Positions 44,620 through 53,832 are shown, counted from the stretch's first letter. The stretch: DNA of 64,000 nucleotides from a bacterium (GCA_020444065.1 JAHLLQ010000001.1:310001-374000); one strand, 5' to 3'. Notes: a model not told the origin generated them from the sequence alone. Translations and numbers: made by a program.

Positions 44620-45396
44620 TCAGTAAAGGCTCCAGTCGGAGACGCTCGCCGCCGAGGGTGCGCCGTAGTTTACTGCAACGATCGTATCCAGATCGAACCC
44701 GGCTGTCGGAGGACCGGCCAAGGTCAGCCCCGAATCGTAAATCGGTTCGCCGTTTGTACCGGACATCTCGGACGAAGCCCCGGGCGTGCCAGTGTCGGTC
44801 AACCGGACGTAACGCGCCCAGCCCAGACCGACATCCGCCAGGTCAAACGCGTCTCCCCCGCTGACGCTCGGATCTCCGGGATCGATCCCATTCGAGTTGG
44901 TCACAAGCGTCGGCTGCGTGCCTGCCAGCCCTTCGTAGTTCTCCGCCAGCAGCGGAATCGCGAAAGGATCGCCTGAATCGAAGCCATCCGGGGGAAGAAA
45001 GTTGAACGGGAACAGCGTCCAACTGATGCCATCCTGGCTGACCTCGACCGTCGCGGTTTCGATGAAGGGAACGCTGTCGCCGTTGTTCACGAGGACGTTC
45101 TCGAAAACCGTGAAATCCTCGTCCGGTCCGTTGACGATCACGTTGTCGGCAGGCCAGGCCAAAACGATCGAGCCGCCATCGCCGAGAGAGAGCAGATCTT
45201 CGGCGGAATCGTTCGGCACGTTAGGCGGCAGGTCTCCGCCGTGCGGGCCAGTCAACACGTTGCCTGGGAAGTAGGCTCCACCGAAGCCGGCATTCGTCCC
45301 AGAGGTAAAATCGTCCACGGCCACCGGCAACAACCCGCCGGCGCTGGCGATCAGCGGAAAGATGAGAATGAGAATGAGGAGTCCTGCTCGCTTCAT
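44620..45396 (-). CDS. Secreted cell-surface protein ending in DWSLY
   Basis: This 258-residue exported protein has a signal peptide of about 20 residues (LLILILIFPLIASAGG). The body is rich in Gly, Asp, Asn and Pro with beta-type patterns (GSIVLAWPADNVIVNGPDEDFTVFENVL, ATVEVSQDGISWTLFPFNF), typical of surface proteins that bind calcium or glycans. The end SVSDWSLY matches the end of the metzincin at 15876. ATG 45396 has AGGA upstream. Function unknown. Confidence 0.8.
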   Translation of the reverse strand: MKRAGLLILILIFPLIASAGGLLPVAVDDFTSGTNAGFGGAYFPGNVLTGPHGGDLPPNVPNDSAEDLLSLGDGGSIVLAWPADNVIVNGPDEDFTVFENVLVNNGDSVPFIETATVEVSQDGISWTLFPFNFLPPDGFDSGDPFAIPLLAENYEGLAGTQPTLVTNSNGIDPGDPSVSGGDAFDLADVGLGWARYVRLTDTGTPGASSEMSGTNGEPIYDSGLTLAGPPTAGFDLDTIVAVNYGAPSAASVSDWSLY

Positions 45397-45440
45397 AGCG
45401 GCCGTTGTCCTGCGTGAGTCTGGTCTTTGCAAGCATGGAA

Positions 45441-45466
45441 ACGCCCCCCTGAGAAGCGGGGGGCGT
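45441..45466 (-). terminator. Intrinsic terminator of the ferredoxin gene
   Basis: A perfect 9-bp stem (ACGCCCCCC / GGGGGGCGT) with an 8-base loop. On the minus strand it is followed by TTCC. It lies 31 bases past the ferredoxin stop. Confidence 0.7.
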
Positions 45467-45496
45467 CATCCAACTTGCAGGGGGCAATCGAGATGC

Positions 45497-45730
45497 TTAC
45501 TCGCCGTCGTCGCCGATAGCCTCGGTCGGGCAGCCTTCCATGGCTTCGATGCACAGTTGCAGTTCGGCGTCGTTCGCCGGCTGCTTGCTGACGTAGGAGT
45601 AACCCTGCTCCTCGTCGCGCTCGAAGTTGTCAGGTGCTGTCGCACGGCACGCATCGCAATCGATGCACTGGTCATCTACATAGAACTTTCCCGCAGCATT
45701 TTCGGGAAGTTTTGCGTCCTTGTCAGCCAT
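45497..45730 (-). CDS. [4Fe-4S] ferredoxin
   Basis: This 77-residue electron carrier has ligands CIDCDACRATAPDNF (CxxCxxC) and a distal C in MEGCPTEAI, for one [4Fe-4S] cluster. It is acidic overall. I chose ATG 45730, preceded by GGAGG, over a start five codons earlier. The partner enzyme is not identifiable from the neighbours; the RND pump next to it is an unlikely one. Confidence 0.92.
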   Translation of the reverse strand: MADKDAKLPENAAGKFYVDDQCIDCDACRATAPDNFERDEEQGYSYVSKQPANDAELQLCIEAMEGCPTEAIGDDGE

Positions 45731-45911
45731 TGGATCGGCCTCCAAATATGGTCATAATATTGGGGTTTTGGCCCTTCTTACGAAGCTCCCTTGCCTCGCT
45801 CGGACGTACCCTTCCACCCGAGGCGATGTGGGGCAACAGGGAATTTCGACAGGTTTCGAGCGACATCCATGCCGGAATCGACATGGAGCAAGCGATCCGA
45901 TTCTAGCGTTC

Positions 45912-48900
45912 TCAGCCGCCGCTCTCGGGCTCGGCGGGAGGCTGTGAAACCGATGCGCTGGAAGCACCGTTTGCCAGTTGATGCCGGCCGCGCCAGCCCC
46001 GAACGATCCGCAACGCGGAGTCCAGATAGCTCTGACATACCGGGATCACGATCAACGTCAAGACCGTCGAGGAAACCAGGCCGCCGAGCACAGCGATCGC
46101 CATCGCCTGGCGAAGCTCCGCCCCCTGGCCAACGCCCAGCGCCAGCGGAAGAAGTCCCAGCAGCGTCGTCGCCGTCGTCATCAGCACGGGGCGCAGCCGA
46201 CGCTCACATCCGATGACCAACGACTCGCGCGAATCGATGCCGGGGTGCTGGCGCACCTGGTTCACGCAATCGAGCAACACGATCGCGTTGTTCACGACAA
46301 TTCCGCCGAGCATGACAACGCCGATCAGGCCCATGACATTCAAGGTCTGGCCCGTCAGGATGAACCCGCCGACGACGCCGACACCGGCCAATGGGATGGT
46401 GAACATGATCAGCAGTGGTTGCAGGAAGCTCTCGAAGATCGATGCCATCACCATGTAAACAAGCATGATCGAAAGCATCAGGGCGAAGGCGAGTCGCTCG
46501 AAGGCCTCCGCGCGTTGCTCCTCCTCGCCTGTGAATCGCAAACTGTAGCCCACCGGCCGATGCATATCGTCGAGTGCCGCGCGGGCGCGGGCGATGCCTT
46601 CGGAAAGCTTGATGTTATCGAGGTCCGTCATAACCTGGGCGACGCGTTCCTGGCCACGACGCACGATCTCGCGCGGTCCGCGCTCGATACGGAAATCCGC
46701 GATGGTCCGCAGCGGTACCGTCGCGCCTGTTGGCGTCTTCAGAATGATGTCGCCAAGCGTATCGAGTGTTTCTGTGCCGTAGTCGACTTCGACATGGAGA
46801 TCCACATCGCCGGATTCGCGCTTGATCTGGCCGGCGACTTCACCATCGATCCGACGCCGCAGCGCCGCTGCAACGCCTTCGACCTCGAGTCCCAGGCGGG
46901 CCAACTGCGTCTTGTCCAAACGCAGGCGGACCTCCGGCGAGCCCTGCAGGATATTCGTGCGGACGTTCAGCAAGCCGTCAGTGTGTTCGAGGCGCTGCTT
47001 GGCATCCTCGGCGAGACGCGTCAACTGCTCGATTTCCTCGCCGCTGATTTCGATGAGCAGCGGCGCCTTCGACGAGCCGATCAGGTCCAACACAGAGCCT
47101 TGCTGCAGGCGGAACTCGGCTTTCAGATCGGGAATCGATTCCAGACCCGGCTTCAGGGCATCGATCAGCTCGGTCGAACGGAAATTGCCAAGTCCCGCAG
47201 CCAGCGCGACCGTCGTCGGGCGATCCCAATTGTGCAGCGTCACGTAAATGTCCGCCGTGTTAGGGCCGTCCGGATCTTCGGTGTTGGCGTTGACGTCTCC
47301 CTCGCTTTCGCCCACCCGGGCGTAGACGTTCGGAATGGCCTCTTCGTACTGAGAAACCTGACCGAGAACATTTTCAACGACCTGCTCGGTTGCCTCGATC
47401 GGCGTGCCGCTCGGCATGACGAGGCGAATTCCAATCTGGCGCTGTTCCGTGCGCGGCAGGAATTCCTGCGGGATTTGCTGCAATAGCACCCAGGTAATTC
47501 CGAGCGAACCAAATGCCAGAAGCAGCACGAGCCATCGCACCTTGAGCGCCAACCTCAGTACGCCCGTGTACCAGTTCCGGCGGGCTTGCGGCATGTCCTC
47601 TGTCCCGGCATCGGACGTCATCAGGTTCTTCGGTGGTGACGAGAGAAAACGCGACGCAAGCATCGGAATCAGCAGCAGCGCCACGATCAGCGATGCCACC
47701 AGCGAGTATGCGACGGTCAGGGCTTGCTCTTTGAAGAGCAGACCCGCGACGCCCTTCACATAAACGATCGGCAGGAAGACAACGACCGTTGTCAGCGTCG
47801 AGGCGATGATTGCGCCGGAGACTTGCTTGGCGCCCTCGCCGGCGGAGTGCTTCGCGTCTTTTCCTTCCTGGCGTAATCGGAAGATGTTCTCCAGCACAAC
47901 GATCGCGTTGTCCACCAACATACCGGTGCCCAAGGCGAGGCCGCCCAACGTCATCAGATTCAGCGTCAGGCCCTGGAAGTACATCAGGTTGAACGTAGCG
48001 ATAATCGAGACGGGGATCGCGATAGCGATAATCAGGGTCGTGCGAATGTCGCGCAGGAACAGCAGCAAAACGGCGACGGCCAGAAGACCGCCCAGGATGG
48101 CGTTGTTGCGAACTTCGCGAATGGCCGCACGGATGAATTCCGACTGATCGTTGGAGACAATCAGCGACGTGTCCGGCGGAAGAATTGTGCTGGTCTGCTG
48201 CATGGCCATCATGCCGGGACCGCCCGGTCCCATCCCGCCGCGACGCGGCTGCTTGGGTGCGTCGCGTTCTTCGGGCGTGGCCCAGCCCTGCAGTGTGCGA
48301 ATCTCGCCCTTGACGCGATCCGCCACGGCGACGGTGTTGCTCTCCGCCTCGCGATAGAAGGACAGGCCGATTCCTTTGCGCCCGTTCACGAGCACAATGC
48401 CCTTTGGTTCCTTCGGCTCGAGAGTCACGTGGGCAACGTCTTCGAGCAGAATCGCCGTCTCACCCTGGCGGGAAACAACAACGGAGCGGACGTCCTCCAG
48501 GTCTTGGAACTCGCCGACGGTCTTGAGGAGGAAACGGCGCGTGCCCTCGGACACGTAGCCTCCGGAAGCGTTCACATTCGATTGTCGCAGCGCATTCGCC
48601 ACGGTCTGGACATCGATCCCGTAAGTCAAAAGGAGCGTCTGATCGAGCGCGATGCGGATCTCGCGCTGCACGCCGCCGGAGACGACGACGTTCGCAACGC
48701 CTTCGAGGCGTTCAAATCGGGGTTTGAGAGTCTGTTCTGCCAGGCGCCGCAGGTCTTCCAGGTCGGAACCCTTCGGCCCGACGAGGCCGACGGTCATGAC
48801 TGGCGCCGCATTCGGATCGTAACGCAGGACCGAGACGCTCTCGATCTCCTGCTGGCGGTCGCGCTGCAGGTCCGCAACGGCCTTCTTCACATCCAGGAAG

Positions 48901-49211
48901 GCGAAATCCAGGGGCGTGTCCCAGGTGAACTCCGTGATGATGACGGCGCTGTCTGAACGGGCAATCGTCTCGACGTCCACGACGCCGCGGATGGTGTAGA
49001 GTTGGCGCTCCAGCGGCTCGTTGATTCGCCGCTCGACCTCGACCGGGGAGAGCCCCTGAGTCCGGATCGTGGTCGTGACCTTCGGCGCACGAATGTCCGG
49101 AAACAGGTTCGTGGGCAGACGCGTCATGGAAATGTAGCCGAGCAGCAGCACGGCCACGAAGATCATGGTGACTTTGACGGGAGCAGCGACAGCGAATTTG
49201 GTCAGCGACAT
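45912..49211 (-). CDS. RND-family efflux transporter, inner-membrane subunit
   Basis: This 1099-residue proton-driven exporter has 12 helices and two large periplasmic loops. The N-terminus SLTKFAVAAPVKVTMIFVAV and RLPTNLFPDI are typical of AcrB/CusA relatives. The proton-relay helix reads GMLVDNAIVVLENIF, with one Asp where AcrB has two. The first periplasmic loop holds a Met/Gly-rich insert (GGMGPGGPGMMAMQQ) that could contact metal or a partner. No adaptor or outer-membrane channel gene is adjacent, so those subunits come from elsewhere. The ribosome site is weak. Confidence 0.93.
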   Translation of the reverse strand: MSLTKFAVAAPVKVTMIFVAVLLLGYISMTRLPTNLFPDIRAPKVTTTIRTQGLSPVEVERRINEPLERQLYTIRGVVDVETIARSDSAVIITEFTWDTPLDFAFLDVKKAVADLQRDRQQEIESVSVLRYDPNAAPVMTVGLVGPKGSDLEDLRRLAEQTLKPRFERLEGVANVVVSGGVQREIRIALDQTLLLTYGIDVQTVANALRQSNVNASGGYVSEGTRRFLLKTVGEFQDLEDVRSVVVSRQGETAILLEDVAHVTLEPKEPKGIVLVNGRKGIGLSFYREAESNTVAVADRVKGEIRTLQGWATPEERDAPKQPRRGGMGPGGPGMMAMQQTSTILPPDTSLIVSNDQSEFIRAAIREVRNNAILGGLLAVAVLLLFLRDIRTTLIIAIAIPVSIIATFNLMYFQGLTLNLMTLGGLALGTGMLVDNAIVVLENIFRLRQEGKDAKHSAGEGAKQVSGAIIASTLTTVVVFLPIVYVKGVAGLLFKEQALTVAYSLVASLIVALLLIPMLASRFLSSPPKNLMTSDAGTEDMPQARRNWYTGVLRLALKVRWLVLLLAFGSLGITWVLLQQIPQEFLPRTEQRQIGIRLVMPSGTPIEATEQVVENVLGQVSQYEEAIPNVYARVGESEGDVNANTEDPDGPNTADIYVTLHNWDRPTTVALAAGLGNFRSTELIDALKPGLESIPDLKAEFRLQQGSVLDLIGSSKAPLLIEISGEEIEQLTRLAEDAKQRLEHTDGLLNVRTNILQGSPEVRLRLDKTQLARLGLEVEGVAAALRRRIDGEVAGQIKRESGDVDLHVEVDYGTETLDTLGDIILKTPTGATVPLRTIADFRIERGPREIVRRGQERVAQVMTDLDNIKLSEGIARARAALDDMHRPVGYSLRFTGEEEQRAEAFERLAFALMLSIMLVYMVMASIFESFLQPLLIMFTIPLAGVGVVGGFILTGQTLNVMGLIGVVMLGGIVVNNAIVLLDCVNQVRQHPGIDSRESLVIGCERRLRPVLMTTATTLLGLLPLALGVGQGAELRQAMAIAVLGGLVSSTVLTLIVIPVCQSYLDSALRIVRGWRGRHQLANGASSASVSQPPAEPESGG

Positions 49212-49513
49212 GGGTTCACACGGCGTCCGGGACTGAAGGGAGCCGCAGGCGGCACCTCTTGCTCCCGGTTATACGCGGCCATGCGAGAAACCTTCGCCGC
49301 TCACTCTAATCTTTGCGGGCATAGCGCAGACCACTGATTTCCTTATATTGTTTCTCCATGACATTCTAAATCGGGGGGTGGCTGATGGTTGCGTTATTTC
49401 CATTGAGTTCGACTTGTGAACAGGAAGAGAAGCGTCATAGATGTGAAACGCAGCTGGAGCCCGATGCGAGGAATCGCAGCATTGGAGTATATGCCCCCTT
49501 GGGAGGATGTATT
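49212..49513. other. Intergenic region between RND pump and DUF4365 gene
   Basis: This stretch of about 300 bases lies between divergent genes. The right half is AT-richer, in line with the accessory gene. I see no further gene, clear promoter pair or repeat. If the upstream ATG at 49385 is used, its last 130 bases are coding. Confidence 0.5.
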
Positions 49514-50251
49514 GTGACCCACCAAGATCTGCCCAAACGTCCAGCGAGTCACGTCACAGGGGAAAATGCCGTGCAGATACTTCGGTCCACACTTCCGCCC
49601 CACTGGATCCTGAGGATACTGCAACCTGATTATGGGATCGATTGTGAGATTGAAATCGTCGAGGATACGTCCGTGACCGGTGCGCTGATCAAGGCACAGA
49701 TCAAGGGGACAGCGGGAAAAAGCGCTCGTGAAAGGCAAGTGGTCCACGTCAAGTCGGCGAGCGTGCGTTACTGGCTACTATCGCCCGTGCCAGTGATCCT
49801 GGTAGAAGTCGACGAAGCCAAGCAAGTAGTCAGATGGCTAGATGTTCGGGAGTATCTTCTAGCGAAGGGGTTCCTGGATGGCGACCGGATGATGAGAGCT
49901 GCACGAATCCCGTTCGACTTCAAACACTCATTCCTACTACCGGACAATGTCAGTGAGTTAAGGGAGATAGCACTGGAGCACCAAGCCGGAGTAATGAGGA
50001 AGTGGGAAGAAGATCAGGCATGGCTAACACGAAGCTACATAGCCTTTCACTACCTGATAATCCTGTACAATGGCGACATTGACTCGTACATTGAATACAT
50101 GCGGAAGAACGGATCTATGGAGCAAATGCAGGAGGACTTACCTCTTCTGTTTTCCATCCGCGAGCAACTGGCGGATGACCCTGAGCTCATCCATCGGATC
50201 AGGAGGCTGGTAGAAGAGGGTTTGTCGGATGACCAAGAATGGGACATGTGA
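49514..50251 (+). CDS. DUF4365-domain putative PD-(D/E)XK nuclease, accessory gene
   Basis: This 245-residue protein has DYGIDCEIEI (D43) followed by IKAQIKGT (Q62-x-K64), the D...QxK pattern of DUF4365, a suspected nuclease fold common in defence islands. The C-terminal 100 residues are helical and acidic. I chose GTG 49514 with GGGAGG seven bases upstream; the frame is open to an ATG at 49385. The region is lower in GC than neighbours and lies between core genes, which suggests lateral gain. It ends 3 bases from the convergent thioesterase gene. A role in antiphage defence is inferred from the family only. Confidence 0.75.
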   Translation: MTHQDLPKRPASHVTGENAVQILRSTLPPHWILRILQPDYGIDCEIEIVEDTSVTGALIKAQIKGTAGKSARERQVVHVKSASVRYWLLSPVPVILVEVDEAKQVVRWLDVREYLLAKGFLDGDRMMRAARIPFDFKHSFLLPDNVSELREIALEHQAGVMRKWEEDQAWLTRSYIAFHYLIILYNGDIDSYIEYMRKNGSMEQMQEDLPLLFSIREQLADDPELIHRIRRLVEEGLSDDQEWDM

Positions 50252-50254
50252 CGT

Positions 50255-50722
50255 TCAGGTCCTCATGAATTTCGCCTCGCCGGTCGCCATCACGCGGTCG
50301 CCGATGCGGATGTCGGACCTCAGGCGATAGAGCCTCGGGTTGGCGGAGGTGATCCAGCCGCGGATCGTTACGATCGCATCGTGGGGGATAGAGTGGCGGA
50401 ATCGCACGTTCAACTCCGCTGTCACGGCGCGGATCCCCTTGTGAAAGAGGCAATGAGTCATGGCCGCGTCCAGCAGGGCCGAAACAACGCCGCCGTGCTG
50501 GATGCCGGTGTAGCCCTGTAGGCGTTCCTCGCAATGGAACTCCGCTCGGACACAGTCGACCGACTCCGGCTTGAACGACAGATGCAATGAGGAGGGATTC
50601 TTCTCTCCGCACATGATGCACCAGTCGTGACCGAACTTGCAACTCAGCGAAGTGCTCTCGTCCGTCTCTTTGCCATTCTTCAACTGATGCCTCCCATCGG
50701 GTTCGGAGTGTTGCGGACTCAC
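50255..50722 (-). CDS. PaaI-type hotdog thioesterase
   Basis: This 155-residue protein has the hotdog-fold core QHGGVVSALLDAAMTHCL and strands ELNVRFRHSIP and VTIRGWITSAN, typical of small acyl-CoA thioesterases. A Cys-containing N-terminal region (CIMCGEKNPSSLHLSF) is a form seen in some PaaI-like proteins. The start overlaps the upstream radical SAM stop by 4 bases, so it is probably the last gene of that operon. Substrate unknown. Confidence 0.88.
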   Translation of the reverse strand: MSPQHSEPDGRHQLKNGKETDESTSLSCKFGHDWCIMCGEKNPSSLHLSFKPESVDCVRAEFHCEERLQGYTGIQHGGVVSALLDAAMTHCLFHKGIRAVTAELNVRFRHSIPHDAIVTIRGWITSANPRLYRLRSDIRIGDRVMATGEAKFMRT

Positions 50723-51702
50723 TGACCTGTCGGCTTTCGCAAGTCACAGGAACTCGGCCGCCGTTCAGCGACGTAATAGGCCCGCCCGTCGGTTTCTTTG
50801 ATCTGGATCTCGCCGTCGTCGATCAACGCGTCGATGATCTTCAGGACTTCGATGAAGTGTACGCCGATCCCGGCCGCGATGTCATCCGAAGTACATGGTC
50901 GTCGGCGCAGCAGCGCCAGAACTTCATCGCGAAAGTCGGCGGAACATTCTGCCGGCGTTGGGGCATGATCGAAGTCCTTGCGGATGACTTCCGTCGGCAG
51001 ATCAAAGAACGACTTCAACGCTTCAAGGTCCATAGCGGAAACGCGCCGCGCCGACTTCTCCGAGGCCGGGCGCGTTGCGGTGTTTAGTTGAACGCGATCC
51101 GGTGCAATTCGATTCACGATCTCGGCGATCTTCTTCACCTCGGAGGGCAGTCCCGTGATACCGGCAAGTAGCATGACCTCGAGCCACGTCTTGCCGTTGA
51201 ACTGCTGAACGAACCCCGCCATCCCGTCGATCACTGCATCGAAATGGAGATCCGGGTGCGGGCGATTGACGAGGCGGAAAGTCTCCTCATCTCCGGCATC
51301 GAGCGATGGCAGGACCAAATTGGCCCGCCGCAGATCGCTCTGCACGTCGCGATCGCCCAGCAGAGTGCCGTTCGTCAGCACGGCCACAAGCGTGTCTGTA
51401 AGGTTCTTGATTCCATCGATCAGTTCGCCGATGCCCGAATTCAGCGTCGGCTCACCGGATCCGGAGAGCGTGACGTAGTCCAACGCCATCGGCTTCGAGA
51501 GTTTCTCCTCGAGTTCTTCGAGGATATCGCGAATCGGCAAGTACTCGCGCCGCTCCATGGTCAGGAGTGTCGTCCGGCCGATCTGGCAGTAGATGCAGTC
51601 GAAATTGCAGACCTTGTGCGGCACGACATCGACGCCGAGGGAACTGCCCAGGCGCCGCGAGTACACGGGGCCGTAAAGATATCGGTATTCTGTGCGTGGC
51701 AT
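50719..51702 (-). CDS. Radical SAM protein with C-terminal winged-helix-like domain
   Basis: This 327-residue protein has cluster motif CNFDCIYCQ near residue 30, then TLSGSGEPTLNSG and LTNGTLL, typical of COG0731-like radical SAM enzymes. Residues of about 245-310 (LRRRPCTSDDIAAGIG, EVLKIIDALIDDGEIQIKE) form a winged-helix-like module. I chose ATG 51702, preceded by GGAGG. It is 103 bases downstream of the FmdB-like gene, and its stop overlaps the thioesterase start. Reaction unknown. Confidence 0.88.
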   Translation of the reverse strand: MPRTEYRYLYGPVYSRRLGSSLGVDVVPHKVCNFDCIYCQIGRTTLLTMERREYLPIRDILEELEEKLSKPMALDYVTLSGSGEPTLNSGIGELIDGIKNLTDTLVAVLTNGTLLGDRDVQSDLRRANLVLPSLDAGDEETFRLVNRPHPDLHFDAVIDGMAGFVQQFNGKTWLEVMLLAGITGLPSEVKKIAEIVNRIAPDRVQLNTATRPASEKSARRVSAMDLEALKSFFDLPTEVIRKDFDHAPTPAECSADFRDEVLALLRRRPCTSDDIAAGIGVHFIEVLKIIDALIDDGEIQIKETDGRAYYVAERRPSSCDLRKPTGQ

Positions 51703-51805
51703 GATCCTAACCTCCACAGGAGGAATGCCCGCACCTCTCGTCCCGGCCACAGCAAGTCCGGCCTGTCTGCTCGAATGAACAGCTCTCCCCCACCCCAGCG
51801 GAGCC

Positions 51806-51952
51806 TCACATGATGATGCCGGCTCCGCCGCTGACCAGGCGCTCGGGCTTTCCGCCGCATGTCGGGCAGCTTTCGGGGCCCGAAGCGCTCATGGAGTGAC
51901 TGACCTCAAACACGTTCCCACAAGACTTGCACCTGTACTCGTAGAGAGGCAC
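51806..51952 (-). CDS. FmdB-type small zinc-ribbon protein
   Basis: This 48-residue protein reads MPLYEYRCKSCGNVFEV, then a Ser/Gly spacer and ESCPTCGGKPERLV. Two CxxC pairs form a zinc ribbon. The start is GTG 51952, with AAAGGAG six bases upstream. This family is often annotated as a putative regulatory protein. It lies 16 bases after the DUF302 stop, so it belongs to the NifX-TrmO-DUF89-DUF302 operon. Confidence 0.9.
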   Translation of the reverse strand: MPLYEYRCKSCGNVFEVSHSMSASGPESCPTCGGKPERLVSGGAGIIM

Positions 51953-51968
51953 GCGGCGCTCCTTTCAT

Positions 51969-52463
51969 TTATTCCAGGCAACTGAGAATTCGAGCCTCGT
52001 CAGCGGAGACTCTGCCGCCCATGACTTCGGCGATCGTTCCGCCGAACATCTTTCCCATCAAGCCCGTGTTCATTCCGCTGACGTAGACTTTGCCCTGGTT
52101 TTCATATACCGCGAAGGCGCACGGCATAAGTGTCGCCACCTCGGGATTGCTTTGCAGGACTTCGCGGGCGTACTCCGCCTTGCAGAGTTCCACAATTCGC
52201 ACGGGCGATTCCATCTGGACGCCTTCCTTGCTCATCGCATTGTTCATGTTGCGGACGGCGGGCGAACTCCAACCGTTTGCCTCGATCGATTCTGTCAGGC
52301 GCGTGCAGGTTTCATCGATGCTGTATGGACTTTCGTGAACGGTCAGCATCATGGACGGCATCAGCATCCACGCGGCAAGTCCGATGATAACGATTCCAAC
52401 GAGAGTTCCCGCGGAGAATACTCCCCCGCAAATGAGCCAACCCTTTCTTGATGTGCAATTCAT
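51969..52463 (-). CDS. Membrane-anchored DUF302 protein
   Basis: This 164-residue protein has an N-terminal membrane helix (LVGIVIIGLAAWMLMP) after a short Cys-containing start. A DUF302 domain of about 110 residues follows (TRLTESIEANGWSSPAVRNM, VRIVELCKAEYA, LMPCAFAVYENQGKVYVSGMN). The domain faces the periplasm if the helix is N-in. DUF302 function is unsettled. The ATG overlaps the DUF89 stop (ATGA), indicating coupling. Confidence 0.88.
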   Translation of the reverse strand: MNCTSRKGWLICGGVFSAGTLVGIVIIGLAAWMLMPSMMLTVHESPYSIDETCTRLTESIEANGWSSPAVRNMNNAMSKEGVQMESPVRIVELCKAEYAREVLQSNPEVATLMPCAFAVYENQGKVYVSGMNTGLMGKMFGGTIAEVMGGRVSADEARILSCLE

Positions 52464-53341
52464 TGAGTGACGGTGCCTCCTCTTGGCATGTGATTCTTGT
52501 TCTTCACCAGAATGTGGGCTCCGAGCGGTAGTCCCGCATGGTCCGCAATGACCGGGCACTTCGCCTTGAACAGGAAGTAAAGCGGCCCGTGTTCTTCACT
52601 CAGCGTTTCGTAGTTTCCCTGCCCCTTGGCGATAATCAGGTCCGCGCTATCGAATCTCTCGCGGAACTGTGGACTGCAATCGCTGAGGATCGTTCCCGGG
52701 GCGTCCGATCCATTGTCGATGATCTCCGCCAAACGATCCAACCCGATGGCCTTCGCGTCCTCGTGTGTTGCATCGTTGATGATCGGTGCGCCGCGGACGG
52801 CAACTGTAGTCTTGCCGGGCGGAAAGTGTTCGATCAGCAAGCGATCGAAGACGATTTCTCCGGCATTATCTGCCAGGAACAGGATGTCCTTTGCGCTCTC
52901 AACAACTCGTCGGAATGCATCGATGTCTCCGACAAAGACGCCTTTCAAAGAACGCTGCACGGCGGTGCGCACGGCGCCATCCGACAACAGAGGATCGAAA
53001 GCGAGATCGATGCTGTTTCCTGCCGCTGCGAGGCGAACAGCGAACTCGAACGCATTGCCTCTGAAGGCATCCTCCCGGACTTCGTCGAGAATTCGAAGTG
53101 CCATGCGGTTCTGGCGCTCCTTCGCTTCACGATAGGGATCGTCCTGAGCGATGAGTTCTCGGAGACGACGGTGAATGCGCTGTCCAAGTTCCGGCGGCGA
53201 TTGATTCAGATCCATCTCGCTGGTCCAGCGGAGGATCTCGCGAAGCATGCGCTCCTGGGTTTCAGGATCGGCGCTCACTTCTCGGGTCGCTTGCAGAGTC
53301 TGGCGAACGAAGCAGGGAATACAGTCGAGGAAAGTCTTCAC
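52460..53341 (-). CDS. DUF89/ARMT1-like metal-dependent phosphatase-type protein
   Basis: This 293-residue protein starts MKTFLDCIPCFVRQ. Core motifs are FLADNAGEIVFDRLL (metal-binding Asp/Asn), GAPIINDATHEDA and KGQGNYETLSEE. DUF89 proteins are metal-dependent phosphatases implicated in removing damaged phosphometabolites. The GTG start overlaps the TrmO stop (GTGA). It is the third gene of the sigma-54-type operon. Confidence 0.9.
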   Translation of the reverse strand: MKTFLDCIPCFVRQTLQATREVSADPETQERMLREILRWTSEMDLNQSPPELGQRIHRRLRELIAQDDPYREAKERQNRMALRILDEVREDAFRGNAFEFAVRLAAAGNSIDLAFDPLLSDGAVRTAVQRSLKGVFVGDIDAFRRVVESAKDILFLADNAGEIVFDRLLIEHFPPGKTTVAVRGAPIINDATHEDAKAIGLDRLAEIIDNGSDAPGTILSDCSPQFRERFDSADLIIAKGQGNYETLSEEHGPLYFLFKAKCPVIADHAGLPLGAHILVKNKNHMPRGGTVTQ

Positions 53342-53832
53342 GTGGCGACGTAACCTCGTTTGCCCCTGAGTTGTGCGGTTTGTTCATCCACTTCGTCCTG
53401 CCAACCGTTGCGCGTGTTTGGAATACAATCGAACTTCGCGGTGTAGGGCTTGATGTCGAGCAGGGGCGTTCTATCCAGAACATCAAGTCGATCGACGTGC
53501 AGTTTGTTTCCGTCGCGACCGAGCAATTCAACGATGCTGATTCCGATTCCGCTCGGGCGTGCCGGGGCTCGTGTTGAGAAGAGGCCGCGCTCGACGTCCT
53601 GAAGAAACGGCTTCAGGATAAGTCTCGGGGTGTCTGCGCGGTCGAAGTGGTAGATGAGGTAGATGTGTGAGAAGCCATCAAGATCGCGGAGTCCCTCGGC
53701 GAATTCTTCGGAGACTTCGACGACTCCGACGCAGCCTTTCGCGTATGCGGGCTGCACGGGAGTGGATTCCGGAGTGCTATGCTCGCTGTGAATGATCCCG
53801 ATCGACTGGCAAACGTACTCGCTACAGCTCAT
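53338..53832 (-). CDS. trmO: TrmO-like tRNA threonylcarbamoyladenosine methyltransferase
   Basis: This 164-residue protein has the TrmO/TsaA fold pattern: IGIIHSEHSTPESTPVQ, VEVSEEFAEGLRDLDGFSHIYLIYHF, LFSTRAPARPSGIGISIVELL and LDVLDRTPLLDIKPY. TrmO methylates N6 of t6A37 in some tRNAs using SAM. In operons like this one, TrmO-like proteins may act on other molecules. It overlaps the NifX-like gene by 11 bases. Confidence 0.85.
   Translation of the reverse strand: MSCSEYVCQSIGIIHSEHSTPESTPVQPAYAKGCVGVVEVSEEFAEGLRDLDGFSHIYLIYHFDRADTPRLILKPFLQDVERGLFSTRAPARPSGIGISIVELLGRDGNKLHVDRLDVLDRTPLLDIKPYTAKFDCIPNTRNGWQDEVDEQTAQLRGKRGYVAT

Noticed and set aside
45978-47486. Plus-strand open frame opposite the RND pump
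   Set aside because: Composition rich in Arg, Gln and His with no domains; antisense of a clear RND transporter.
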